From positions 4,464,001 to 4,528,000 of the forward strand of contig NZ_CP055153.1 of the NCBI RefSeq assembly GCF_014075995.1: 64,000 nt of DNA, in the 5' to 3' direction. The translations under genes were made by a program, and so were the position numbers. Shown here in pieces: positions 42,995 to 52,348 of this stretch (position 1 is the first letter of the stretch; every line of letters starts with the position of its first letter). Origin of the DNA: Adhaeribacter radiodurans (lineage in GTDB: Bacteria; Bacteroidota; Bacteroidia; Cytophagales; Hymenobacteraceae). Under the pieces are notes generated by a model, which had not been told where the DNA came from, ran no database searches, and was given only the letters and a program-made list of their open reading frames with translations.

Positions 42995-43606
42995 ATGAAA
43001 ATAATAAATAAATTAAGCGGCTTTACTATATCAAAGCACTTTCCTGCTTTACTAATTTTTACCATTTTAATATTTTTTCTTTCCTCAAATACTGTTGCTT
43101 GGAGCAATATTCTAAAGAAACTGGTTGTTGTTTCCCTAACTTTGAAAATTAAAAAAACAGAGAAATTAAATACCTTAAGTTCGGCAAGAAGCAATACTCT
43201 AAAATTTGTTAATCCTACAATTATCACAAAGGACACCATTCCTGCCAATAATCAGGACGACAAAGTATTTACCATTGTGGAACAACAACCTGAATTTCCG
43301 GGTGGTATGAAAGAATTGAGCAATTTTATACTAAGAAACATACGATTACCCCAAAACCCCAAATATGCTAATGCAAAAGGAACGGTTTATACTCAGTTTA
43401 TTATAACGAAACAAGGTAAGATTAAAGATATCAGAATTGTAAAAGGTATAAATCCTGGAGCAGATTTTGAGGCTAAAAATTTAATTTCCCGCATGCCTGA
43501 CTGGATTCCGGGTAAGCAAAACGGCAAACCGGTAAATGTGCAATATACATTGCCTTTAAAATTTCAATTTAAAACGGAATTTCCAACAAAAAATAAACCG
43601 GGCTAA
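42995..43606 (+). CDS. TonB C-terminal domain protein
   Basis: 203 residues. One N-terminal membrane helix (~15-38, FPALLIFTILIFFLSSNTVAW) and a ~65-residue spacer lead to a single TonB C-terminal domain (~90-195: VEQQPEFPGGMKELSNFILRNIRLPQNPKYANAKGTVYTQFIITKQGKIKDIRIVKG ... VNVQYTLPLKFQ). No proline-rich region is present. It is a paralogue of the TonB domains of the upstream M56 protein, probably a duplication. It may energise an outer-membrane transporter or act as a partner in the sensor system. Own promoter not obvious. Confidence 0.87.
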   Translation: MKIINKLSGFTISKHFPALLIFTILIFFLSSNTVAWSNILKKLVVVSLTLKIKKTEKLNTLSSARSNTLKFVNPTIITKDTIPANNQDDKVFTIVEQQPEFPGGMKELSNFILRNIRLPQNPKYANAKGTVYTQFIITKQGKIKDIRIVKGINPGADFEAKNLISRMPDWIPGKQNGKPVNVQYTLPLKFQFKTEFPTKNKPG

Positions 43607-43696
43607 GCGGATTATAGTCAGTGGTTAAAACCTGACAAAAATAATTGTTATATTTTCTCTGTGGAGTATTGTATCTACGGATTATTAAATGCTAAG

Positions 43697-43782
43697 TATT
43701 GGTTGGTTGTTCGTTTAGTAAATTTTTAATGCTCAACACCTTACTATATAACAGTCTCAACTAATTTCGTTGAAGTACTTAC
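43697..43782. repeat. Dispersed ~90-bp intergenic repeat, copy 2
   Basis: Same order of words as 24848-24938 (GGTTGGTTGTTCGTTTAGTA ... CTCAACTAATTTCGTTGAAG). It lies between two TonB-domain genes. Confidence 0.75.
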
Positions 43783-43851
43783 TTCCTTAAACAGAATTAA
43801 TTTTCTCTTAACGCTAATTTTCGTTACTATCCTCCCCGAATAAGATAAACT

Positions 43852-44370
43852 ATGAAAATGCAAACCAACTATTTTACCCTTAGCTGGAAGCAAGTAAACT
43901 TTACCCTATTTTTGAGCCTGGCCTCGATCATGCTTCTATCCGGCAATGCAGGGGCGAACAATTTTAAAACAGGCTTCATGGGAAATACATATTCTTTAAA
44001 AAGTAAGATGCTGCGAAAAGTACCTATATTCAAACAGCAAGTTGCTCCAGAAGATACCGTATATAAAGATGTAGAACAGCTACCCCAGTTTCCGGGTGGT
44101 TTAAAGAAAATGTACCAGTTTTTAGCAAATAACATCCGTCATCCCGGCAAATCAGCCAGAGTTGCATCAGACGGGACAGTAATTGCTAAATTTATAGTAA
44201 CGGACCAAGGCAAAATAAAAGACCTGAAAATTGAACAAAGTATAAACCCGCAAGTAGACGCCGAAACACTACGAGTTATTAAATTAATGCCGGACTGGGA
44301 AGCTGGCAAACAAAATGGCAAATCAGTAAACGTTGAGTACACTTTACCTATCAGGTTTGCTACGCAGTAA
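43852..44370 (+). CDS. TonB C-terminal domain protein
   Basis: 172 residues. An N-terminal hydrophobic segment (~15-33, FTLFLSLASIMLLSGNAGA) looks like a signal peptide or anchor. A single TonB domain (~65-170) has VEQLPQFPGGLKKMYQFLANNIRHP, GKIKDLKIEQSINPQVDAETLRVIKLMPDWEAGKQNGK and VNVEYTLPIRFA. It is most similar in text to the domains at 41,800-42,480 and 43,250-43,570, so four TonB domains lie within 2.6 kb. It would interact with TonB-dependent receptors. It ends with a bidirectional terminator shared with surE. Confidence 0.87.
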   Translation: MKMQTNYFTLSWKQVNFTLFLSLASIMLLSGNAGANNFKTGFMGNTYSLKSKMLRKVPIFKQQVAPEDTVYKDVEQLPQFPGGLKKMYQFLANNIRHPGKSARVASDGTVIAKFIVTDQGKIKDLKIEQSINPQVDAETLRVIKLMPDWEAGKQNGKSVNVEYTLPIRFATQ

Positions 44371-44388
44371 CGCACCAGAAGAAAATCA

Positions 44389-44425
44389 AACAAAAAAGGC
44401 TCATTAATCATGAGCCTTTTTTGTT
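44389..44425. terminator. Bidirectional terminator overlapping the surE stop codon
   Basis: AACAAAAAAGGCTCAT, loop TAATC, ATGAGCCTTTTTTGTT. It has A/T runs on both sides, between converging genes. The surE TAA (44404-44406) lies at the stem-loop junction, so its last codons are in the stem. Confidence 0.92.
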
Positions 44426-45222
44426 ATTTCCGGTTTATCATCATTTTCTAATTGCCATTCGTTATTTATTTGCGCAATGGCATGGTAAGCCGTCATGTCG
44501 TACTGGCACGGTACTACCGAAACAAAGTTATGCGCCAGCGCCCATTCGTCGGTATCTTCGCCTTTGTCGGGGTTTACAAAGCTGCCGGTCATCCAGAAGT
44601 AGCGGCGTTGATTCGGATCTAAACGTTCGTCAAATTCTTCCTGCCAGCGGGCATGTGCCTGGCGACAAACTTTTATGCCAGCAATGGGCGTATCAGAATT
44701 CTTCGGAATATTTACGTTTAACGCGGTATTTACCGGTATTCCATGTTTAAGGGCTTCCCGCACAATCTGTTCTACATAGGGTTCCGTGTGCGAAAAATCG
44801 GCTTCGTGGCCGTAGTCGCAAAGCGAAAAGCCAATAGCAGGTAATCCTTCTATGGCAGCTTCTATGGCAGCCGACATAGTACCGGAATACAAAACACTAA
44901 TGCTGGAATTAGAACCGTGATTAATGCCACTTACTACTAAATCGGGTTGCCGGTCTTTAAGTACGTGGTGTTTAGCCAGCTTTACACAGTCGGCGGGAGT
45001 GCCGGAGCATTCGTAGGCTTCTACATCGGCAAAAGCAGTAGATTTATCTAAGCGTAAGGTATTCGCCACCGTAATGGCGTGGCCCATTCCGGATTGGGGA
45101 CTATCCGGTGCAACTACCACCACTTCGCCAATCCGTTTCATTACGTTTACTAAGGTGCGAATACCAGGAGCAGTAATGCCATCGTCGTTCGAAATTAATA
45201 TTAAAGGTTTTTTTGAGGCCAT
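44404..45222 (-). CDS. surE: 5'/3'-nucleotidase SurE
   Basis: 272 residues. The N-terminal metal site LISNDDGITAPGI (Asp-Asp pair) and the substrate loop APDSPQSGMGHAIT are canonical. SGINHGSNSSISVLYSGTMSAAIEA is the third signature. SurE is a divalent-metal phosphatase that removes phosphate from nucleoside monophosphates and short polyphosphates. Its C-terminus ends in KKAHD encoded by the terminator stem. It is single, on the minus strand. Confidence 0.96.
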   Translation of the reverse strand: MASKKPLILISNDDGITAPGIRTLVNVMKRIGEVVVVAPDSPQSGMGHAITVANTLRLDKSTAFADVEAYECSGTPADCVKLAKHHVLKDRQPDLVVSGINHGSNSSISVLYSGTMSAAIEAAIEGLPAIGFSLCDYGHEADFSHTEPYVEQIVREALKHGIPVNTALNVNIPKNSDTPIAGIKVCRQAHARWQEEFDERLDPNQRRYFWMTGSFVNPDKGEDTDEWALAHNFVSVVPCQYDMTAYHAIAQINNEWQLENDDKPEITKKAHD

Positions 45223-45428
45223 AATAAAAGCGGTAAATTTTACGGCAAGTTAAGTGAAATATAACAGTACCGTTGTAACAAATCTTTACTTACCCATACT
45301 GGAAAATAGCCTAAGGGTTAAGCAAACACCTATTTTCCGCATCAACAATTACCTTAAGCATAACCTTACCCTACCCACTTTAGTTAAAGAAGGCAGAATA
45401 ATACGCTGTATACGTTATTTATCTACCT

Positions 45429-46118
45429 ATGAAAAAATTTTTGTTACCACTAGCGCTGGGCATTATTTTAATTACCTGTCAACCGAAAAAGATTAAGGAC
45501 AATGCAACTACTGCTACTACTTCTGCTGCGATTGATTCGGCAAAGCCTGATGTTGTTCCGCCGGACCGAACCGTTACCCGGCTGGATTCTGTGGGCGAAG
45601 CAGCTTCTACCCCGGCCCCGAACCCGGTTGCAGCCAATTCTGATTCTCCTAACAATCGGCTGATTTCTCGTGGCCAAATAGGTCCGATCCGGATTGGTAT
45701 GACCATAAACGAAATGCGTAAAACAGTGCCAGCAGCGTTACTAAAAGAAGTTCCGATTACCAAAGAAGGACGAGGCAACCTGGCCTACGAAATCCGGCGT
45801 TCCGAAAAAGAAAATAAAGCTGGCTTGCGGGTAGAAGAAACTTGTGAACCCACTTGTAAGGTATGGCGGGTGCTGGTATATGATTCAGCCTACAAAACAA
45901 AAGAAGGTTTAGGAATAGGATCTACCCTGGGCGACGTGAAAAAACATTACAAAATTACTTACTTAGGCGCCGGCGAAACCGAAATTGTTGCAGTAGCCGA
46001 CGAAGCAAAACTTACTTTTATGCTCGATGTAAGCAAAGTTCCCCCTAAACAGGTTCCGCACCTTAATTTAAAAAACACTCCGGATACTACGCCGATAATC
46101 GGGATGCTGCTTTTATAA
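45429..46118 (+). CDS. Hypothetical lipoprotein
   Basis: 229 residues. Signal with lipobox LITC (Cys17), then a low-complexity Ala/Thr/Pro/Ser linker (~20-75). A folded domain (~80-229) begins GQIGPIRIGMTINEMRKTVP and has a Cys pair (EETCEPTCKVWRVLVYDSAY) and GLGIGSTLGDVKKHYKI. This resembles the small secreted domains that open with a GxIRIGMT strand in Bacteroidota; no named function. Probably anchored to a membrane and facing the periplasm. Confidence 0.8.
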   Translation: MKKFLLPLALGIILITCQPKKIKDNATTATTSAAIDSAKPDVVPPDRTVTRLDSVGEAASTPAPNPVAANSDSPNNRLISRGQIGPIRIGMTINEMRKTVPAALLKEVPITKEGRGNLAYEIRRSEKENKAGLRVEETCEPTCKVWRVLVYDSAYKTKEGLGIGSTLGDVKKHYKITYLGAGETEIVAVADEAKLTFMLDVSKVPPKQVPHLNLKNTPDTTPIIGMLLL

Positions 46119-46324
46119 AAAAAGAGACAGCAGTACCAAGATAGTAGATGTTAGACTTTTATTTATGTAAGTAACAGGTTATCAATTTATTATTTTGTCT
46201 ATTTCGACAATAAGTATATAAGATTAATTTTGTTCCGTTACTAAAAAGTAAATTCTGGTGGGCTTAGGAAACATTTTACCTGCTTTATTCCAAGAAATTG
46301 CTTGCTGAAACTCTAATTTAAAGT

Positions 46325-46356
46325 TAGTAGAAAAAGCCAGATGCCCCTATATTTGC
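46325..46356 (+). promoter_or_regulatory. Promoter of the DoxX gene
   Basis: TTAG, 20-bp spacer, perfect -7 box TATATTTG (46349-46356), 43 bp before the ATG. Confidence 0.6.
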
Positions 46357-46398
46357 CCAAACTTTTAAATTTTTATTTCTGATTACACACTAAGAACT

Positions 46399-46845
46399 AT
46401 GAATTTTTTCCGCAATTATTACCCAACCCGAAATTTAGGTTTACTTCTTTTACGCGTCGGAATTGGCTGGGCGTTCATGATGCACGGTTTTCCTAAAATA
46501 AAAGGGGGACCTGGATTTTGGGAACAGTTGGGTGGCGCCATGGGTAATTTGGGAATTACCTTTGCACCAACTTTCTGGGGCTTTTTGGGTGCTTTTGCGG
46601 AGTTTGGTGGCGGCTTTTTACTTTTGTTAGGATTGTTTTTCCGGCCAGTTACGCTTATGCTGTTTTTTACCATGTGCATTGCCACTACTTCGCACATTAG
46701 TAATGGCGATGACTTTAATACATATTCGCACGCTTTAGAAGCCGGTATTTTATTTATCAGTTTGTTCTTTATTGGCCCGGGAAAGATCAGCCTAGACGAA
46801 AAATTATTTAAAGCTCCCAGCCATAGCCGCCGGTTAAACAGCTAG
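46399..46845 (+). CDS. DoxX-family membrane protein
   Basis: 148 residues with four membrane helices. LGLLLLRVGIGWAFMMHGFPKIKG, FLGAFAEFGGGFLLLLGLFFRPVTLMLFFTM and HALEAGILFISLFFIGPGKISLDE are DoxX family landmarks. DoxX/DoxD proteins are inner-membrane components linked to quinone or thiosulfate metabolism and to redox stress in other bacteria; the role of a lone copy is unknown. Behind a good promoter. Confidence 0.9.
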   Translation: MNFFRNYYPTRNLGLLLLRVGIGWAFMMHGFPKIKGGPGFWEQLGGAMGNLGITFAPTFWGFLGAFAEFGGGFLLLLGLFFRPVTLMLFFTMCIATTSHISNGDDFNTYSHALEAGILFISLFFIGPGKISLDEKLFKAPSHSRRLNS

Positions 46846-47031
46846 TATTTATGTAATCGGAATTTCTATAAATTAAAATCTTGCACAACACACACTAAAG
46901 CATTAAGTACAAACCTATTATCTTCTACAGTTTTATTAAAATACTGAAAAATCAATATTGCGTTTACCTTTTTGGGAGCAGAACTTTGAAAGAGAAATGA
47001 ATCCGATTAATTCTCTCTAAATTTATTTTTT

Positions 47032-47463
47032 ATGCAAATAAAAGTTGTTCGCTCGGTTTATTCGCCTACCTCCACTTTAGGCAAAATGTTTATTAACAGC
47101 GAATTCTTCGCGTATACCTTAGAAGATACCGATAGAAACCTAAAAGGTGATTGCCAGAAAAAACAAAAAAGTCAAACCGCGATTGTTAGTGGTACCTACC
47201 CGGTAGTACTTAGTTTTAGTAATAATTTTCAGAAATATTTACCGCTTCTGCTCAATGTTCCCTGCTTTGAAGGTATCCGGATTCACGGGGGTAATACCTG
47301 TAAAGATTCTCTGGGTTGCATTTTAATTGGGGAACAAAGCAACATGCAGGATAAAATCTGGAATTGTGCCAGTAAAGTAAATAGTTTGGTTGCTTTGCTT
47401 AAAGCCGTAGAGAAAAAAGAAAAAATCTGGATCGAGATAGAAAAAGAAGCTGCTATTGCTTAA
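47032..47463 (+). CDS. DUF5675-family protein
   Basis: 143 residues with no signal peptide. The segment GTYPVVLSFSNNFQKYLPLLLNVPCFEGIRIHGGNTCKDSLGCILIG is the family core. Its IHGGNT-(5)-GC pattern recalls the HGT...SxGC catalytic site of L,D-transpeptidases, so a cysteine-dependent wall or phage-like enzyme is possible, but this is only similarity of pattern. Monocistronic. Confidence 0.82.
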   Translation: MQIKVVRSVYSPTSTLGKMFINSEFFAYTLEDTDRNLKGDCQKKQKSQTAIVSGTYPVVLSFSNNFQKYLPLLLNVPCFEGIRIHGGNTCKDSLGCILIGEQSNMQDKIWNCASKVNSLVALLKAVEKKEKIWIEIEKEAAIA

Positions 47464-47522
47464 TAAATTTATCAACAACAGCTCTCTTTCTTCTAGTAAA
47501 AATCAGCTTTTAAAAAACTCAT

Positions 47523-50456
47523 TTACTTACGCAAAGCCTCCCATAAAATTTCGACCGGATGTAATGCTTGCCGCGAAGTACCATCTTTAATTTGGTGCCG
47601 GCAAGAAGTGCCAGGAGCAGCAATAAGTACTTCGGGTTCTGCCGCGCGTACTGCCGGAAATAAAACCAGCTCACCAATCTGCATGGATACGTCGTAATGC
47701 TCGGCTTCGTAGCCAAACGAACCTGCCATGCCGCAACAACCCGACGGAATAACACTCACTTGATAATTGGTAGGTAACGACAGTAAAGAGACCGTAGTAG
47801 CTTGCGTGGATAATGCTTTTTGGTGGCAGTGCCCGTGCAGTTTAATGTGCCGGGACGCTGTAGTAAACTGTTCCGGACGAATAAAGCCATTGGCTACTTC
47901 GGCCGCCAAAAAATCGTCGAGGTAAAAACTATGCCGGGCTAAAGCGTTGGCTTGAGCTAATAAAAAATCGGGTACTAAATCTAAATATTCATCCACTAAA
48001 GTTAGAATAGCCGAGGGTTCCAGACCTACAATTGGCGCCTCTTTGGTAACTATCCTACTTAGCAGTTCTACGTTGCGGATGGCAATTTTTTGGGCATCCC
48101 GCACCAAACCTTTCGACAGGTACGTCCGGCCGCTTTCTACGTGTTCCGGAATAATGACATTATAACCTAAAGTTGTAAGTAGCTGAATTCCTTTAATACC
48201 AATTTCTACATCGTTGTAATTAGTAAATTCATCCGCAAAAAAGTATACTTTTTTACCGGAAACCGGCGCTGTTTTCTTCCATTGTTTGTACCAGCTACGC
48301 AAAGTAGTTTTGGCTAATGGCGGAAGAGTGCGCTGCGGAGCAAATCCTACCATTTGCTTGGCTAGTTTTCCGGTTAAACCATTATTCATTACAGTATTAT
48401 AAGCCCAAGGCATTTTTGAGGCTAGGGCATTGAGGCGAGTGAAATTGCCAATCAGGCGGGTTCGTAGGGGCGTGCCATTGGCATCATAATAATGCTGTAA
48501 AAATTCGGCCTTCATTTTGGCAATATCCACTCCCGACGGACATTCTGATTTGCAGCCTTTGCAGCTAATGCACAAATCCATTACGTCTTTAATTTCCTCG
48601 TGGTTAAAGCCGTTAACGTTACCTTCCTGGGTTAAAAATTGGCGGAGAATATTGGCCCGGGCGCGGGTAGTATCTTTTTCCTGGCGGGTAGCCATGTAAC
48701 TAGGGCACATCACGCCCCCGGTAAGCTGCGTTTTACGGCAATCGCCGGATCCGGAGCATTTTTCGGCTAACCTTAAAATACTTCCCTGACCCGCAAAACT
48801 AAAAACGGTATTAATTTGGGGAGTAGTTTGGTCGGGCACGTACCGCAGGTATTCATCCATGGGTGGCGTATCTACAATTTTACCCGCATTAAAAATAAAG
48901 TGCGGATCAAAAATGCGTTTTACTTCCCGGAACAACTCGTACACTTCCGGCCCCATAATTGCCGGTATAAACTCACCGCGCAAACGGCCATCGCCGTGTT
49001 CGCCGCTTAATGAGCCATTGTATTTTTTTACTAATTCCACCGTTTCGGCCAAAACCGTTCGGAACAGCATTTTACCTTCGGCGGTTTTTAAGTTGAGCAT
49101 GGGTTCCACGTGCAGCTCGCCTGCTCCGGCGTGGGCATAATACGAAGCCACTAATCCGTGCCGGTGTAATAACTGATCTAAATCTGCCACGTATTGTGGT
49201 AAATCTTCAATCGCAACGGCACAATCTTCAATGAGGTTAACTGGTTGCTCATCGCCGGGCATATTACGCAGCAAACCCAAACCACCTTTACGCACGTCCC
49301 AAGCCATTACTGCATCCGATCCAAATAATACCGGAAACGCATAACCTAAACCTGCTTGTTTCAATTCCTGGATTAAAGCTTCGGCCATAACCAAGCAATG
49401 CTCCCGATCGTCGGTAAAAAATTCTACCATTAAAATAGCTCCCGGATCGCCTTGAATAAAAAAACGGTTAGGCCGTTGGTGAAGATTATCTTTGGTAAAA
49501 TCCAGAATGCGCTTATCTACCAACTCGGAAGCGTAAACATCGTGGCGCATCGCTATAAGGTTAGCCTTTAGTGCCTCTCCTACGCTCGTACAATGAATGC
49601 ACAACAAGGCATTTTCGGCTGATGGTAATTCCATTAATTGCAGCTTTAGTTCGGTTAAAAAGCAAAGCGTACCTTCGGAACCGGCAATTAATTTACACAA
49701 GTTAAAAGGCTCGTGAATCGAAGAAAACGGAGTGGTTTCCAGCAAGGCATCCAGTGCATAGCCAGAGTTCCGGCGGGTAATATTTTTATGCGGAAATTTC
49801 TCCTGAATAAAGGATTGATTCTCCGGCTTTTGGAGTAATTGAAAAAGATTTTTGTAAATAGAACCTAAATAGCCGTTATCGGCTACTAGTTGATTTAGCT
49901 CAGATTCAGTCAGGGCGCCAATAGTGGCTGCTTCGCCGTTACTGAGCAATACTTTGGCTTCCAGCAAATGGTCGCGGGTAGAGCCCCAGCGAATGCTGTG
50001 TAAACCACAGGAATTATTACCTACCATACCCCCAATCATAGCCCGGCTAGCCGTAGACGTTTCGGGGCCGAACATCAGCCCGAATGGTTTTAATTTTTTA
50101 TTCAAATCATCGCGGATAACGCCGGGCTGCACCCGTACCCACTTTTCAGCGGGGTTAATTTCCAGAATCTGATCGAAATATTTCGAAATATCTACTACAA
50201 TACCGTTTCCTACAACTTGCCCGGCCAGAGAAGTACCGGCTGCCCGCGGAATAAGCGTGACATGGGCCGTAGCGGCAAATTGAATAAGGGTTTTTAAATC
50301 AGCCTCGTTTTTGGGCAACGCTACGGCCAAAGGCTTTTCCTGGTAAATAGAAGCATCGGAGGCGTAAACCAGGCGCATAGCATTGTCCAGTCCGGTTTCC
50401 TGGTAATAAAATTCACCTTGTAACGCTTTTTTTAATTCCGAAAGGCTGTTTGTCAT
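47523..50456 (-). CDS. FAD-linked D-lactate/2-hydroxyacid dehydrogenase fused to a 4Fe-4S/CCG module
   Basis: 977 residues. FAD-binding PCMH domain (~35-265, with LIPRAAGTSLAGQVVGNG and GGMVGNNSCGLHSIRWGSTRDH), FAD-linked oxidase C-terminal domain (~270-535, ending SGEHGDGRLRGEFIPAIMGPEVYELFREVKRIFDP), and a ferredoxin-like part (~555-680; CISCKGCKSECP gives one complete cluster motif, with CSGSGDC...CPSY before it). A CCG-type C-terminal domain (~740-975) has GHCHQKALS and SGCCGMAGSFGYE. This is the YdiJ/DLD2-like single-chain layout: oxidation of D-lactate or a related 2-hydroxyacid with electrons passed through FeS to the quinone pool. The exact substrate is not certain. Confidence 0.93.
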   Translation of the reverse strand: MTNSLSELKKALQGEFYYQETGLDNAMRLVYASDASIYQEKPLAVALPKNEADLKTLIQFAATAHVTLIPRAAGTSLAGQVVGNGIVVDISKYFDQILEINPAEKWVRVQPGVIRDDLNKKLKPFGLMFGPETSTASRAMIGGMVGNNSCGLHSIRWGSTRDHLLEAKVLLSNGEAATIGALTESELNQLVADNGYLGSIYKNLFQLLQKPENQSFIQEKFPHKNITRRNSGYALDALLETTPFSSIHEPFNLCKLIAGSEGTLCFLTELKLQLMELPSAENALLCIHCTSVGEALKANLIAMRHDVYASELVDKRILDFTKDNLHQRPNRFFIQGDPGAILMVEFFTDDREHCLVMAEALIQELKQAGLGYAFPVLFGSDAVMAWDVRKGGLGLLRNMPGDEQPVNLIEDCAVAIEDLPQYVADLDQLLHRHGLVASYYAHAGAGELHVEPMLNLKTAEGKMLFRTVLAETVELVKKYNGSLSGEHGDGRLRGEFIPAIMGPEVYELFREVKRIFDPHFIFNAGKIVDTPPMDEYLRYVPDQTTPQINTVFSFAGQGSILRLAEKCSGSGDCRKTQLTGGVMCPSYMATRQEKDTTRARANILRQFLTQEGNVNGFNHEEIKDVMDLCISCKGCKSECPSGVDIAKMKAEFLQHYYDANGTPLRTRLIGNFTRLNALASKMPWAYNTVMNNGLTGKLAKQMVGFAPQRTLPPLAKTTLRSWYKQWKKTAPVSGKKVYFFADEFTNYNDVEIGIKGIQLLTTLGYNVIIPEHVESGRTYLSKGLVRDAQKIAIRNVELLSRIVTKEAPIVGLEPSAILTLVDEYLDLVPDFLLAQANALARHSFYLDDFLAAEVANGFIRPEQFTTASRHIKLHGHCHQKALSTQATTVSLLSLPTNYQVSVIPSGCCGMAGSFGYEAEHYDVSMQIGELVLFPAVRAAEPEVLIAAPGTSCRHQIKDGTSRQALHPVEILWEALRK

Positions 50457-50545
50457 AAAACAAAAATAATCGAAACTCTTAACAAAAATGCAAAAGTTTC
50501 GACTAGCTAGAGCTAACAGTAATTCACAAGCCGCTAACCAGCGAG

Positions 50546-51480
50546 TTGGTGATGGAAAATGTTAGAATTCCTAAGTTGCAATACCAGTTCTCGGACAATG
50601 CCCGTGCTACTTTTTCCGGATCCGCTTTGGGTATTATTGCGCAGTATATGACACGTTCTTACTTATACTGCTGCCATAATAATGATAAAATACATCCTAT
50701 TTTAATCTTATTTCCTTTGGCAGTACTGGTTTACTTCGGAATTTTTGCCTTTTTGATATCCATTAAAGATGGACAAGGAAATATCTTTAAAGGTCAAAAG
50801 CCTCCGGATTACTTTAAATATTCGTTTAAGAACGTTTTTGAGGAATATAACTTTCCGGCTAAAAATGGCGGATTACAAACGCTTTATTGTTTAGAGGCAT
50901 TAGTTCGAAAAGAGTTATTTGCTTTTGGAAAGGGAACGGGGAACTTTGAAAAATTGGGGACAAATTGCACCGCAGTTTTTGATATTAAGCTACGATATTC
51001 TTATCACCGAATACCGGCAACATGACAAAAGCAAATGTGAAATATCATTAGAAAACTTTTATTCTGATGCTCAAACCGGGTACCATGTTTTGAAAAAAAG
51101 CTATCCTGAAAATAAAATTGTAATTCTTAAATTTTATTTGGGCTACCGGATTGCAGCCCATCTGGCAGTAAAAAATTCGCCTTTACTAAATTTACTAATT
51201 GACCCAACCTCTACCACTGGAGATTGCAGTGATTTTTTTTGTAGCAATGTATTATCCCCAATCCTCTATCAACAAGCTTCTGATTCAGATAGATATTGAA
51301 ATTAAAAAAGCAAAATCTCGCATAGTGAATAGTGGCAACGAAAACCTTAAAAGTTTAGCTCATCCATTAAAACCTCTTTTACAAAACAAAGCTGCTTTTT
51401 ACCAGATTAAAGAAAGTACTCACGAAACCATTCTAGGCCATATCGTATTAGGCAGACTAGTTTCTAGTATTTTAAAATAG
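50546..51480 (+). pseudogene. Decayed alpha/beta hydrolase
   Basis: Three frames carry consecutive parts of one hydrolase: 50546-~50955 (MVME..., TM helix ILILFPLAVLVYFGIFAFL, ending GNFEKLG), ~50945-51240 (WGQIAPQFLILSYDILITEYRQHDKSKCEISLENFYSDAQTGYHVLKKSYPENKIVI) and ~51230-51480 (FFVAMYYPQSSINKLLIQ ... STHETI). Frameshifts lie near 50,955 and at the T8 tract near 51,234. The nucleophile elbow reads FYLGY where GFSLGS-type sequence is expected, so the catalytic Ser is lost. The gene is therefore almost certainly dead. Confidence 0.8.
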
Positions 51481-51532
51481 CCACGGTCCGTACCACCAAA
51501 GTTACTAAAGTAAATTTTTTGGTGAAGCCGCC

Positions 51533-51928
51533 TTATTTAGCTCCGTGCGAATGCACTTCCGGAATTTGCAGATGCTGCACGGTATCACCCAGAAAATCGA
51601 ACTCAATTAATACGGCTGGTTCCTCGCCTACTACCCAGCCATCGTGCCCCGGCTCAATAGATACTACTTGCGGCGCAATAAAGTCTTCGATAAAACCATC
51701 TTCATATTGAATCCGCAACTGGCCATGTGCTAAAAATCCGGCATGAGCATGCATGCATAGTTCGGTCCCAATAATAGGCTTCATATCCGTAGACCAACGG
51801 AAGCCCACCGGGTAAATTACTCGTTTCACCCGGGCCGCACCGGTTTGCATATAATCCAGTTGCACCCCTCCCACCAGGCGGTGTTCCGCACCCGGCATAG
51901 GGGCTAAAAGAGTATCGGTCGTATTCAT
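51533..51928 (-). CDS. Small cupin-domain protein
   Basis: 131 residues. The double-stranded beta-helix text is ARVKRVIYPVGFRWSTDMKPIIGTELCMHAHAGFLAHGQLRIQYEDGFIEDFIAPQVVSIEPGHDGWVVGEEPAVLIEFDF. His in CMHAHAG and Glu/His further on are candidate metal ligands of cupin motif 1, and the PGHDGW segment is the second strand pair. Many such cupins bind a metal and a small ligand; no reaction can be named. Divergent from the GlcG-like gene across a 420-bp gap. Confidence 0.83.
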   Translation of the reverse strand: MNTTDTLLAPMPGAEHRLVGGVQLDYMQTGAARVKRVIYPVGFRWSTDMKPIIGTELCMHAHAGFLAHGQLRIQYEDGFIEDFIAPQVVSIEPGHDGWVVGEEPAVLIEFDFLGDTVQHLQIPEVHSHGAK

Positions 51929-52264
51929 ATTGCTCTTTAACTTAAGGTTTACAGATAAAATTGAAATACTATTAGTGGGCTATAAATGAAGAAATTAATT
52001 GTACTTGCTTTTTGTACCGCCGCTAATACAGGCAACTTACCCACAACACTCAGGAAATATACTGGATTATACGTAATAAGCAATGCTGTTTTCTGTAATT
52101 TTCTGCCCAAATAATTACCTCTGGTTTACATTTTTACTCCGCCAGTAAGTAAAATTTTTCTTCCAAAAAGCATATTTTCCTTTAACCCTTTGACCATAAA
52201 TATAAAATAGAAGGTATGTTCGACCTATTAATTTAGGCAAAAATTTGCTTCCCTTCTAAACAAT
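51929..52264. other. Intergenic
   Basis: No gene seen; AT-rich between divergent genes. Confidence 0.45.
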
Positions 52265-52278
52265 AAGGTAATTACCTT
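52265..52278. promoter_or_regulatory. AAGGTAATTACCTT palindrome
   Basis: Perfect 14-bp palindrome ~70 bp before the GlcG-like gene, in a divergent intergenic region. Typical size for a homodimeric repressor operator; regulator unknown. Confidence 0.4.
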
Positions 52279-52348
52279 GTCTTTAAAGCATTCTAGTAAA
52301 TATACATAGTGCCTCAATTACGTTTTCAAACTTATTATTAAATAAACA

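Noticed and set aside
45254-45496. Frame overlapping the start of the 229-residue lipoprotein
   Set aside because: It overlaps a better-supported lipoprotein start in another frame and lacks family resemblance.
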